Of a stretch of DNA of 64,000 bases, positions 53,115-61,288 are shown piece after piece. The notes under the pieces were generated by a model. That model ran no database searches. It was not told where the DNA came from and saw only the letters and a program-made list of their open reading frames with translations. The translations under genes were made by a program, and so were the position numbers. This stretch comes from an uncultured Paraprevotella sp. (GTDB taxonomy: Bacteria; Bacteroidota; Bacteroidia; Bacteroidales; Bacteroidaceae): positions 31,680 through 95,679 of the forward strand of contig CALUFQ010000002.1 in the NCBI GenBank assembly GCA_944319925.1, given 5' to 3'. Position 1 is the first letter of the stretch; every line of letters begins with the position of its first letter.

Positions 53115-54476
53115 TCAGAACGAAAGCATCAGCCGCAGCTGCAGGATGTGGAAATCCAATCCCCCGGGCAACGCCTCGCTCAGCGTCTTGCCGTCCTTGG
53201 TGATATGCCCCTTGGCATCGGCATACTTGTCGTTGTCCATGAACGTATAGTTCAGGCCAAACATGACATTGGGCACAGGAAACCAATTCAGGTTGGCACT
53301 GTAAGCGTAGGCCGAACCGCCCGTGATGGGCGAAGAAATATCATGGAAATCATTCAGGTTCGTATGACTCACCCGCGCCGCCAGTTCCAGGCAACCTCCC
53401 TTGCGCCGTTGATACACCGGGGCGAACTCGGCATCGTCCGGCGCATAACGCCGCTGCTGCCCCAAAATCATATAGGAAGCCGCCGCATACCAACCGTTGA
53501 ACTCCGCGTTCTTCAAGTCTATTTTCCGGTCGTTTTCCTTGCGGTAACGCGAAAGACTGGTGAACATGTATTCCCCGTAGGCCAGCAACTTGTCCCAACG
53601 CACGGCCGCCTCCACGCCATACGTGGCATAATGGTTCACGTTCGGGATTTCCGCCCGCACGAAACGCCGGCGGTCGGTGCGGCTCTCAGGGAAACTGCGG
53701 AAATCCACGATGCGGTCTTCCGTCCCGTTCGCGTCCGGGGTGCGGTAAGTGGCATAGCCGCCCACATGCACCGTCCACGTGTCGTTGTTCACTGGCGAAA
53801 GTCCGAGCCGCCCGGTGAAACCGTAACCGTCGCTCCCCCTGTTCCGCTCTTTTTGAATGATGTCCACCTGCTGGCCGAATGCCCCGCCGGAAAACCACCA
53901 ATACTTGCCCCAGGCCGTCACGGCTGCGCCCAGACGACGCCCGCCGGAAAACACCTCTACCGGCATGGGGCGTTCATTAAACGAGAGGAAACGCGAGCTG
54001 GTCAGGCGTTCCATGCTCATCGGTTCCTTGAAATGTCCGGCTTGCACGGAGATGTGGTCATTGAACCGGTATCCCAGGTACATGTCCTTAATTTCAATTT
54101 CATTGTAAGCGAAATCTATGTCGAACTCCGCGAACCATTTCTCATACAGCGTGGCTTTCAGGGCGAACCGGGCACGTCGGATGCTCACCCCGTTGTTGAA
54201 GCGGAACTTGCCGTCATCCTCTTCCAGGTCGCCGTTGGCTTTTGAGCTGAAGCCGTCCACGGAAGTCGTGGGGATGTAATAGGAAAAATCCGTGTATATC
54301 CGATTGTCCAACTTCAGACGGAAGTTGTCGTTCTTCGTGGCAAAGTCCAATTTGCCTTCTTCAAAATAAATGTCCGCGCGCTCTTTCACCGCCTCGCCCT
54401 GCGCATCGGTTTGGGCAAACGCCCCTACGGCCCATCCACAGAAAAGCAAGGACATGATTTCTCTCTTTTTCAACAT
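53115..54476 (-). CDS. Phosphate-selective porin O/P family protein
   Basis: Outer-membrane beta-barrel porin (PF07396 type). The 453 residues begin with a signal peptide (1-21, ending GAFAQ), then a barrel with typical segments SIRRARFALKATLYEKWFAEFDIDF, IKDMYLGYRF, VQAGHFKEPMSMERLTSSRF and a C-terminal aromatic residue (LMLSF), as expected for BAM recognition. I start it at 54476: it follows a -7 box by 19 bases and opens with the signal peptide, while an upstream in-frame extension has no family match. First gene of the operon with the lamin-tail lipoprotein and the phytase-like protein. Confidence 0.87.
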   Translation of the reverse strand: MLKKREIMSLLFCGWAVGAFAQTDAQGEAVKERADIYFEEGKLDFATKNDNFRLKLDNRIYTDFSYYIPTTSVDGFSSKANGDLEEDDGKFRFNNGVSIRRARFALKATLYEKWFAEFDIDFAYNEIEIKDMYLGYRFNDHISVQAGHFKEPMSMERLTSSRFLSFNERPMPVEVFSGGRRLGAAVTAWGKYWWFSGGAFGQQVDIIQKERNRGSDGYGFTGRLGLSPVNNDTWTVHVGGYATYRTPDANGTEDRIVDFRSFPESRTDRRRFVRAEIPNVNHYATYGVEAAVRWDKLLAYGEYMFTSLSRYRKENDRKIDLKNAEFNGWYAAASYMILGQQRRYAPDDAEFAPVYQRRKGGCLELAARVSHTNLNDFHDISSPITGGSAYAYSANLNWFPVPNVMFGLNYTFMDNDKYADAKGHITKDGKTLSEALPGGLDFHILQLRLMLSF

Positions 54477-54494
54477 ATCTATCAAATTTTGCTG

Positions 54495-54502
54495 CAAAAG
54501 TA
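54495..54502 (-). promoter_or_regulatory. -7 promoter box of the porin operon
   Basis: TACTTTTG on the minus strand, 19 bases before the start at 54476. I see no obvious pho-box. Confidence 0.6.
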
Positions 54503-54681
54503 AACCTGCCGTGTTTCCTTCGCGTGACAATCCCGTAAAAATTCGGCTACATGCCTTTTTCCTGCAGGAATATCCTTCTTGCATATGCAAAAAATTTCTG
54601 CAAACCACCCCTTCAACACCGTATTTTATCCCATAAACGTGGAAAAACGGCCAACGGCATCCCGTTTTTAAAGAAAAAGCT

Positions 54682-54689
54682 TATCTTTG
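54682..54689 (+). promoter_or_regulatory. -7 promoter box of the amidase gene
   Basis: TATCTTTG, 22 bases before the ATG at 54712. Confidence 0.65.
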
Positions 54690-54711
54690 TGGCACATTCA
54701 TCAAACCATCC

Positions 54712-55704
54712 ATGAATCATATACGAATCTTACTGCTTTGCTTATTGCTCTGCGGGTTCTGTCTTCCCTCCCAGGCCCAGGAACGGGCAAAACCGCGCAA
54801 CGGCGAAGGCGTGTCCACTTTCCTGCAACGTTTCGGCTACACGTCGCGCGCGGCACAGCAGGAGTTTAAGGAACTCAACAAGGGAAAGTTCACGCGGGAC
54901 GGCGGGCTGATTCTAGGACGGAGCTACCGCCTGCCCACCGGAAAGAAAGGCAAAAAGGCCGGACGTGGACGGACGAGCGTCACGGAACCGCTTTTCGGCC
55001 CCGCACTCCAAACGGTCAAAGTCCAATCGCGCGAACTGGATGGTGCATGCCTTTACCTGGTCAGCGGGCACGGCGGCCCCGACCCCGGTGCCATCGCCAA
55101 AGTAGGCGGACGGGAACTGCACGAAGACGAATACGCCTACGACATCATCCTGCGGCTCGCCCGCTCGCTGATGGCACACGGCGCAAAAGTACACATTATC
55201 ATACAGGACAAGAAGGACGGCATCCGCGACGACCGCTACTTGGACAACAGCGAACGGGAAACCTGCATGGGCGACCCCATCCCCCTTGACCAGGTTGCCC
55301 GGCTCCAGCAACGCTGCGATGCCATCGACCGCCTCGCGCGGAAAGACAAGGAAAAGTACAAAAGGAGCATCTTCATCCACGTGGATAGCCGGGGGAAGAA
55401 AGACCAGGTCGATGTGTTCTTCTACCATTGCCCGGGAAGCAAGAACGGCAAACGGCTGGCCGAAAACATCCACCGCACCTTCGAACGGAAATATGACAAG
55501 CACCAGCCCAACCGGGGCTTCAGGGGGACGGTAAGCGAACGCAAGCTTTACGTGCTGGCCAACTCCAACCCGCCCGCCGCTTTCTTGGAACTGGGCAACC
55601 TGCAGAACGCCCGCGACCGGAAACGCCTCGTGCTCGCCTCCAACCGCCAGGCATTGGCCGACTGGATCTGCGAAGGCGTCGTGAAAGACTTCAAAAACAA
55701 TTAA
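54712..55704 (+). CDS. N-acetylmuramoyl-L-alanine amidase (Amidase_3)
   Basis: Zinc hydrolase that cleaves the stem peptide from peptidoglycan. The 330-residue protein has a signal peptide (1-22, ending SQAQ), a small N-terminal LysM-like or linker region with a basic stretch (about 80-95, KKGKKAGRGR) and the amidase domain (about 110-325): zinc ligand His120 in SGHGGPDPGA, Glu in HEDEYAYD, His in FIHVDSR and catalytic Glu in FLELGNLQN. The domain is larger than AmiA/B/C types because of an insertion with DNSERETCMGDPIPLDQ. Convergent with an MFS gene; its stop is at the edge of an inverted-repeat element. Confidence 0.9.
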   Translation: MNHIRILLLCLLLCGFCLPSQAQERAKPRNGEGVSTFLQRFGYTSRAAQQEFKELNKGKFTRDGGLILGRSYRLPTGKKGKKAGRGRTSVTEPLFGPALQTVKVQSRELDGACLYLVSGHGGPDPGAIAKVGGRELHEDEYAYDIILRLARSLMAHGAKVHIIIQDKKDGIRDDRYLDNSERETCMGDPIPLDQVARLQQRCDAIDRLARKDKEKYKRSIFIHVDSRGKKDQVDVFFYHCPGSKNGKRLAENIHRTFERKYDKHQPNRGFRGTVSERKLYVLANSNPPAAFLELGNLQNARDRKRLVLASNRQALADWICEGVVKDFKNN

Positions 55705-55901
55705 ACCCCAATCGGTTATTAGACCGCACAAGGGGCATTTTTATTTGAAAAGCAAAGCTCTTCAGGCGTCTTACTCACTTTTGCCAGCATCTTGCTTCCT
55801 GCCCTGCTTCGACGTAGCCCGCTACGCCTTCAACAGAGCAGAAAACGATCTGCAAGACACAAGCGGGCAATCTGCCTAAAGTCTAATGACCGATTGAGGT
55901 T
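55704..55901. mobile_element. MITE-like element with 21-bp terminal inverted repeats
   Basis: Left end 55704-55724 and right end 55881-55901 are inverted repeats of each other with 19 of 21 matches (core AATCGGTTATTAGAC and GTCTAATGACCGATT). The 198 bases carry no gene. Its left end coincides with the amidase stop (55702-55704) and its right end with the MFS stop (55900-55902). No transposase or clear target duplication is visible. Confidence 0.6.
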
Positions 55902-57306
55902 AAACCCTATGACTTCCGGAAGCCCGGATGCGCGTGGTGGACACGATGCTGCCACAGAGCGTGAACCCGCCGGCCAACATCATGGCCACATGGGGGGCAT
56001 TGTCCCCATATCCGTAGAACAGCAAGGCCACCAAGGCCGCACCGAGCGTCTGCCCCGTCAGCCGCGCCGTGGACTGCATGCCGCTGGCTCCCCCGCTGCG
56101 ATAGGAAGGGGCAGAGCTCAACAGTAAGTGGTTGTTGGGCGATTGGAACAGCCCGAAGCCGAAACCACACAACATCAGCCGCGCCACCAGCCCGCCATAG
56201 CCTTCCGACGCATCCACGTCCGACAAGAGGAAACACCCCATGCTCATCGTCAACAGCCCCACGCCGCCCAAAAGCCCCGGATGAATCCGGTTGACCAACG
56301 ACCCGGCCAACGGGCCGGCCACGGTAATGACCAGAGGCCACGCCATCATCAGCATCCCCGTCTCGGCAGCGTTCATGCCAAACGTGAGATGGAACATGAA
56401 CGGCAAAGCCACCATGGCCAACATCTGGGAGGAAAAAGACAAGACGCTGGTCAGCACAGACAAGGAAAACACGGGAATGCGCAACAAGTCGAAGGGCAAA
56501 ATCGGATAGGCTTGCCGGAGCTGGCGACGCACAAACACCACGCCCACCACCGACAACACAGCCAGCCCGCACACGATCCAGTGCCAAGACACTTCGTGGG
56601 AGAAAGCCTCGAAACATCCGAAGAAAAGGCCGAACACCAGCGCGTTCAACACCGCCGAAGACACGTCGTAACGCCGCCCTTCCACCTGCGTCGGATTGCC
56701 CGGAAGAAATTTATAGCCCAAACAAAAAGCCAATATGCCCAAAGGAATGTTCACGGCAAACAGCCACGGCCAGGATGCCAAGGAAAGGATAAGGCCGGAC
56801 AAGGCCGGTCCCGCCACCGAAGCCAATGCCACCACCGTGGCGTTCAGCCCCACGCCCTTGCCCAGATGACGGCGGGGATAAATCAGGCGTACCAAGGAAC
56901 CGTTCACGCTCATCACCATCGCCGCCCCCACGCCTTGGAGCATGCGCGACAAGACCAGGGTGGAAAAGGTGCCCGACAAGGCGCAACACAACGAGCCGGC
57001 CGTGAACAACACCATCCCCAAAAGATACATGCGCCTGAAGCCGAACAGCTCGCCGGCCGCAGCACCAGGCAGAAGCGTCATGATAATGACCAGCTGGAAC
57101 GCGTTGACAATCCAAATGGAATCGGACGAAGACACCTGCAACTGGTGGGCAATGGTCGGCAACGCCACGTTGCAAATCGTCCCGTCAATCACCGTCAGGA
57201 ACAAACCGGACAGGATGGCGGCCATCGCATAATATATCCGGGGGCGGTGTAGCCCGTCCCACGCCAAGTCGCCCGTCACGCGGGCTTCTTTTTCCGTTGA
57301 TGCCAT
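55900..57306 (-). CDS. DHA2-type MFS drug exporter
   Basis: Proton-driven multidrug exporter of the 14-helix EmrB/QacA group. The 468-residue protein shows SGLFLTVIDGTICNVALPTIA in helix 1 (the DHA2 signature with the acidic residue), RRMYLLGMVLFTAGSL and the motif-A-like RMLQGVGAAMVM. I start it at 57306 (MASTEKEARV); an upstream in-frame ATG at 57369 lies before the terminator hairpin of apbC, so a start there would place the hairpin inside the coding region. The stop overlaps the end of the MITE-like element. Confidence 0.87.
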   Translation of the reverse strand: MASTEKEARVTGDLAWDGLHRPRIYYAMAAILSGLFLTVIDGTICNVALPTIAHQLQVSSSDSIWIVNAFQLVIIMTLLPGAAAGELFGFRRMYLLGMVLFTAGSLCCALSGTFSTLVLSRMLQGVGAAMVMSVNGSLVRLIYPRRHLGKGVGLNATVVALASVAGPALSGLILSLASWPWLFAVNIPLGILAFCLGYKFLPGNPTQVEGRRYDVSSAVLNALVFGLFFGCFEAFSHEVSWHWIVCGLAVLSVVGVVFVRRQLRQAYPILPFDLLRIPVFSLSVLTSVLSFSSQMLAMVALPFMFHLTFGMNAAETGMLMMAWPLVITVAGPLAGSLVNRIHPGLLGGVGLLTMSMGCFLLSDVDASEGYGGLVARLMLCGFGFGLFQSPNNHLLLSSAPSYRSGGASGMQSTARLTGQTLGAALVALLFYGYGDNAPHVAMMLAGGFTLCGSIVSTTRIRASGSHRV

Positions 57307-57322
57307 AAATCTTTCATCCTTT

Positions 57323-57355
57323 AAAAAAAGCCGTTCCGCCAAACGGCGAAACGGC
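57323..57355 (-). terminator. Terminator of the Mrp/ApbC gene
   Basis: On the minus strand GCCGTTTCGCC and GGCGGAACGGC form an 11-bp stem with one internal irregularity and a 4-base loop, followed by seven T residues. It lies between apbC and the MFS gene. Confidence 0.85.
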
Positions 57356-57374
57356 CTCACTGCTTTCACGTGGC

Positions 57375-58475
57375 TTATTTCTTCACTTGCACGATGTGCG
57401 TCGGCTCCTGTTCTGCGTTACGCCGGTCGGTCTCTTCCACCACGCGCCGGGCGAAATCCATGAAGGCCTGCCCCGTGGGGGCATTTTCGTCCAACGCCTC
57501 GGGCGTACCCTTGTCGCCGTTCTCGCAGATGCTCTGCACGATGGGAATCTGTCCCAGCAAGGGCACGTGCATCTCCTCTGCCAACCGCTTCACGCCCTCC
57601 TTGCCAAACAGGTAATACTTGTTCTGGGGCAATTCGGCAGGCGTGAACCATGCCATGTTTTCCACCAACCCCAGGATGGGCACGTTCACCTTCTCGTTCT
57701 GGTACATGTTGATGCCCTTGCGCGCGTCGGCCAAAGCCACTTTCTGGGGGGTGCTGACAATGACGGCACCCGTGATGGGGAGCGTCTGCACCAGCGTCAG
57801 ATGGATGTCGCTCGTGCCCGGCGGCGTATCCAAGATGAAATAGTCCAATTCGCCCCAGTTGGCGTCGCCGATGAGCTGTTTCAGCGCGTTGCAAGCCATC
57901 GCCCCGCGCCACAACATGGCCTGGTCGGGATCCACGAAGAAACCGATGGACAGCATCTTGACCCCGTAGCTCTCCACCGGCACGATCAGGTCGCGCCCGT
58001 CCACCGGCTCGGCATACGGACGTGCCTCCTCGGCATGGAACATCTTGGGCATGCTCGGCCCGAAGATGTCGGCATCAAGCAACCCCACCTTGTAACCCAG
58101 CTTGGCCAAGGCCACCGCCAGGTTGGCCGCAATCGTGGACTTGCCCACGCCTCCCTTGCCGGACGACACGGCGATGATGTTTTTCACGCCCGGCAACAGC
58201 TGCCCCACTTCGGGGCGCGGAGCCTGCAGCGTCTTGCTCTTGATTTCCACTTCCACCTCCTTGCCCACGTAGGCATGGATGGCCGCCTCGGCGGCTTTCA
58301 TGATGGATTTCAGGAAGGGGTTGGTCGGTTTGTCGAAAATCAGCGAGAAACTGACGTGCAGTCCGCTGATGCGCAGGTCGTCCTCCACCATGCCGGCCTC
58401 CACGATGTTCTTTCCCGTGCCCGGGTAGCGCACTGTCGCCAGCGCGTCCATAATCAATTTGGGATATATGTTCAT
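57375..58475 (-). CDS. Mrp/ApbC-type Fe-S cluster carrier ATPase without a CXXC motif
   Basis: P-loop ATPase of the Mrp/NBP35 family that delivers iron-sulfur clusters. The 366 residues have an N-terminal DUF59/MIP18 domain (about 5-85) and the Mrp domain with deviant Walker A SGKGGVGKST (105-114), LLDADIFGPSMP and YFILDTPPGTSD. Where active members have a cluster-binding Cys-x-x-Cys (after VENM), this one reads VENMAWFTPAELPQNKYYLFG with no cysteine. Cluster binding by the usual route is therefore doubtful. It lies 24 bases downstream of trmB. Confidence 0.88.
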   Translation of the reverse strand: MNIYPKLIMDALATVRYPGTGKNIVEAGMVEDDLRISGLHVSFSLIFDKPTNPFLKSIMKAAEAAIHAYVGKEVEVEIKSKTLQAPRPEVGQLLPGVKNIIAVSSGKGGVGKSTIAANLAVALAKLGYKVGLLDADIFGPSMPKMFHAEEARPYAEPVDGRDLIVPVESYGVKMLSIGFFVDPDQAMLWRGAMACNALKQLIGDANWGELDYFILDTPPGTSDIHLTLVQTLPITGAVIVSTPQKVALADARKGINMYQNEKVNVPILGLVENMAWFTPAELPQNKYYLFGKEGVKRLAEEMHVPLLGQIPIVQSICENGDKGTPEALDENAPTGQAFMDFARRVVEETDRRNAEQEPTHIVQVKK

Positions 58476-58499
58476 GTGCTTTGTTTTTTTAAGTCTTTC

Positions 58500-59279
58500 C
58501 TATTTCGATGACGCCAGACTGCTCCGCTTGCTGCGGTTATAGCTGCGGTATTCGTCCATTTCTATCTCCACGTCCGGCTCTTCCAACATCCCCTCGCGGG
58601 GCAGGCGGAAGCGCATGTAGCGAATGGCCAGCCCGCGGTCTAGCCATTGCTGTTCATAATAAGTCTGGATGCCCAGGATGCGCGCCTCTTTCGTGTCGGG
58701 GTGTTCTGCCAGGACGCTATGGTACAAGTCCGTGGTGGAAAACTCCATTGGCAGACCGTTCTTCTCCACCATATACGTAGTGTAAGTAAAGAGAAAGTTG
58801 GAATCCGTCTTCAGGTGGATGCGCCCGCCATCCTGCAGGAAACGGCGGTAACGCTCCATGAAGAACGTGGAAGTCAGCCGCTTCGTCACCTTCTTCATCT
58901 GCGGGTCGCTGAACGTCAGCCAGATTTCGGCCACCTCGTCCGCCGCAAAGAAGCGGTCGATGATTTCGATGTTCGTGCGCAGGAAAGCCACGTTCGGCAA
59001 TCCCTCGCGCAAAGCTTCCGTGGCCCCCGTCCACATGCGGGCACCCTTGATATCCACCCCGATGAAATTCTTTTCGGGATAAAGACGGGCCAGCTCCACG
59101 GTGTATTCCCCCCGGCCGCAGCCCAGCTCCAACACGATAGGGCGGTCATTGTGGAAAAAACGCGCCCCCCAGTGTCCTTTCATCTCGCAGGGTGTCTCGT
59201 CCATGGCCGAATAAGGATATTCGAACACGTGCGGATAACTTGCCATGTCGGCGAACTTTGCCAATTTTCCTTTTCCCAT
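58500..59279 (-). CDS. trmB: tRNA (guanine-N7-)-methyltransferase
   Basis: Methylates guanine 46 of tRNA with SAM. The 259-residue protein has the SAM site [16 protein letters not shown] (about 51-66), GVDIKGARM, and the catalytic/tRNA-binding ENxxxR-like and [11 protein letters not shown] (normally DPWPKKRHxKRR) segment at about 125-135, then LKTDSNFLF. The DPQMKK variant is typical of the Bacteroidales form. It is the first gene of an operon with apbC. Confidence 0.9.
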   Translation of the reverse strand: MGKGKLAKFADMASYPHVFEYPYSAMDETPCEMKGHWGARFFHNDRPIVLELGCGRGEYTVELARLYPEKNFIGVDIKGARMWTGATEALREGLPNVAFLRTNIEIIDRFFAADEVAEIWLTFSDPQMKKVTKRLTSTFFMERYRRFLQDGGRIHLKTDSNFLFTYTTYMVEKNGLPMEFSTTDLYHSVLAEHPDTKEARILGIQTYYEQQWLDRGLAIRYMRFRLPREGMLEEPDVEIEMDEYRSYNRSKRSSLASSK

Positions 59280-59356
59280 TTTCTTTCCCCGTACTTTTTA
59301 CCCCGTCGCAACGGCTTTCCACTCATGGGGAAAACGCCTGCGACGCGCATGATTAC

Positions 59357-59387
59357 ACAAAAGTACGACAAAAAATCGTAGTACACA
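59357..59387 (-). promoter_or_regulatory. Promoter of trmB-apbC
   Basis: Minus strand TTG, 20 bases, TACTTTTG (59357-59364). The leader to trmB is about 70 bases. Confidence 0.7.
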
Positions 59388-59681
59388 ATAAAACGGAATC
59401 TTAAATTGAATATCCGCATTTCGCAGGCGGCAACGGCCATTCACGGGACGGCGGTCGTCAAAAGACGCGTCCTGTCTTCCCGAAAAAACGGGTCAGCGGA
59501 AAATCAATGCAGGAACGCATAAATCATAGAGAGTCTGCCACGTAGGCTTTGCAATCCCATACTACTGGGTATCTGGGTTTTCAACCCGAAAAGATTTCCC
59601 CTTCTTACATGAACTGGCATTTGTTATCTGTAAGGAGTCAGTTTGTATCTAATTCCGCAAACGGCCCAAAGTCCCTCCGTC

Positions 59682-59862
59682 GAGGGTGTATCAAAATTAA
59701 AATGTCGTCTTCTAAAAGTAACGGATTAGAGCCATGACATCTAAAAGGGTCGCATCAAACTCTGTTTTTGAGTGATGATGCGCCCCTTTACCAATCCTTT
59801 TAGGATGTTCAGATTTCAAATTAAAGTTCATCTTGCCACAAAATGGATTTTGATACACCCTC
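59682..59862. mobile_element. MITE-like element with 16-bp terminal inverted repeats
   Basis: GAGGGTGTATCAAAAT (59682-59697) and its exact reverse complement ATTTTGATACACCCTC (59847-59862) bound 181 bases with no gene. GAGGGTGTATCAAAA-type ends are seen on insertion sequences in Bacteroidetes, so this may be a non-autonomous derivative. No clear target duplication. The stretch 59388-59681 before it holds nothing recognisable. Confidence 0.65.
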
Positions 59863-59866
59863 ATCT

Positions 59867-60050
59867 GGAACAGCCCGCATTTTTTGGGATTTAACACCAT
59901 CTGGAAAAACGAATTGAGGGAATTGAGTGATATGGAGTTCCTGCTTTTACAAACTTCTGAATGTCGGCAGTCGAAGCCGGCCGGAAAGAACTGTCCCGCC
60001 TTGCAGGGGGGTACGAGCCCCGAAGGGGCGGAGGGGGCTTACGCCCACGG
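59867..60050 (-). repeat. Intergenic repeat module R3, copy b (inverted)
   Basis: Reverse complement of 6320-6502 along about 185 bases. It begins four bases after the right end of the MITE-like element. Confidence 0.85.
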
Positions 60051-60120
60051 GAACAGCCTTGGACGCATCCACGGACAACATAAACGAGTCGGGAAAAAGA
60101 GAGAAAAGTTACTCACGTGC

Positions 60121-60190
60121 ATGGGAAACCTCTCCGGCCCTGCGGGCCACCTCCCCTGCAAGGCGGAGGAGTTTTGCCTCCGGACGGACA
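60121..60190 (-). repeat. Intergenic repeat module R1, partial copy f (inverted)
   Basis: Reverse complement of the right half of R1 with the same left end as copy e at 15697 (TTGTCCGTCCGGAGGC on the minus strand). Confidence 0.75.
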
Positions 60191-60230
60191 AACTCGCAAG
60201 GGCTTTCCGAAAAATTCCACAAACGGCGAA

Positions 60231-60305
60231 TAGGAGATGCAGCATTCTTGCTGCACATACTATCCGATAAATTGTCATTTAGAAATGCACAAATTTATTC
60301 CGTGC
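60231..60305 (-). repeat. Intergenic repeat module R4, copy b (inverted)
   Basis: Reverse complement of 5293-5361, including the GCAGC/GCTGC hairpin. After it, to 60420, there is an AT-rich stretch with a TTCCCAAATTGGGAA palindrome (60321-60335) and GGGAACAGTTCCC, a distant echo of the R1 end. Confidence 0.8.
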
Positions 60306-60420
60306 TAAGTATAATTGTTAAATTCCCAAATTGGGAACAGTTCCCCTATCTTCGCCTTCCTTTTGCATGTGGTTTCAAAAGGGGGGCGAAGAAAGGCGGA
60401 TCGTGTTTCAAACATCGGCT

Positions 60421-61263
60421 TCAGATGAACAGTTCCGGCTCGCGCCGTGCACTGAAATGTTGATGCAGTTTGGCGGTGTAGGGCGTGTCGAATGTGCGGG
60501 CATTTGCCGGGCAGAACTTGACGCAGGCGCAGCATTTGGTGCAAAGCGACACGTCGGTCGTGCTGCGTCCGTCCTGCAGGCTGATGGCTCCTGTCGGGCA
60601 CCAATCCACGCATTCGCCGCAACCGTAGCAGTTTTCGTTCACCACGGGGGCCTGAGGGGTCGAGGGGCCGAGTGTCTTGTAGGGCACGTTGCCCTTCATC
60701 GGCGGGGTGGTGACGAGGCTTTCCAGCGGTGTGCTGTAGGTCAGGGCGAAGTCGCGTACCGTCGGGTCGGGTGTTTCCCCGATGCCCAGTTGGCGCAACA
60801 GGCTGGCGTAGGCTTGCTGTCCGAAAGTTTCGGCTTCCGCCCGGTCGGTGGCATCCGGTCGTCCTTCGGCGATGGGCATGCCGGGTCGGCTGTAGCTGTG
60901 TTCTCCCACGAAAGCCGCGCCGCAGAGCACGGTGAAGCCTTGTGCGCGGAGCAGGTCGCGCAGTTGCACCAGCGCATCTTCGTAATCGCGGTTGCCATAG
61001 ACCACGATGGGCACGGCCACACTGTTTTCAGCCCGCAGGCGGCCGATGCGCCGCGCGGCCACGGGTGCGACAAGCCCGCCATAGACCGGGGCGGCCACGA
61101 TGCAGATGCTGTCTTTCACCGCCACGGGACTTTCGTTCAGGTCGGTGGTCAGGTCGATTTCCTCGCGCCGGGCGATGCCGAAGCCGTCGGCTGCGGCGCG
61201 GGCCACGGTGCGGGAGGTGTGCGTGGGCGAATAGTAGGCCACGCAGAGTTTGTCCAGTTTCAT
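60421..61263 (-). CDS. Flavodoxin-fold protein with two [4Fe-4S] ferredoxin motifs
   Basis: Electron-transfer protein of the EFR1-like type. The 280 residues have an N-terminal flavodoxin-like fold (VAYYSPTHTSRTVARAAA, the FMN phosphate loop; APVYGGLVAPVA; YGNRDYEDAL) and a C-terminal ferredoxin domain with two cluster motifs CYGCGECVDWC and CTKCCACVKFC (C-x2-C-x2-C-x3-C each). Donor and acceptor are unknown. It lies 25 bases downstream of copA on the same strand and may be co-transcribed. Confidence 0.88.
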   Translation of the reverse strand: MKLDKLCVAYYSPTHTSRTVARAAADGFGIARREEIDLTTDLNESPVAVKDSICIVAAPVYGGLVAPVAARRIGRLRAENSVAVPIVVYGNRDYEDALVQLRDLLRAQGFTVLCGAAFVGEHSYSRPGMPIAEGRPDATDRAEAETFGQQAYASLLRQLGIGETPDPTVRDFALTYSTPLESLVTTPPMKGNVPYKTLGPSTPQAPVVNENCYGCGECVDWCPTGAISLQDGRSTTDVSLCTKCCACVKFCPANARTFDTPYTAKLHQHFSARREPELFI

Positions 61264-61288
61264 CTTGGCTTCCTCCTTCTCTTTCGTT

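Noticed and set aside
60321-60335. Full R1 copy before the flavodoxin gene
   Set aside because: Only the palindrome GGGAACAGTTCCC is shared; the rest of the module is missing.
59280-60420. tRNA or small RNA gene in the last large gap
   Set aside because: No cloverleaf, T-loop motif or conserved RNA feature could be found by eye; the gap is filled by a MITE-like element and repeat modules.
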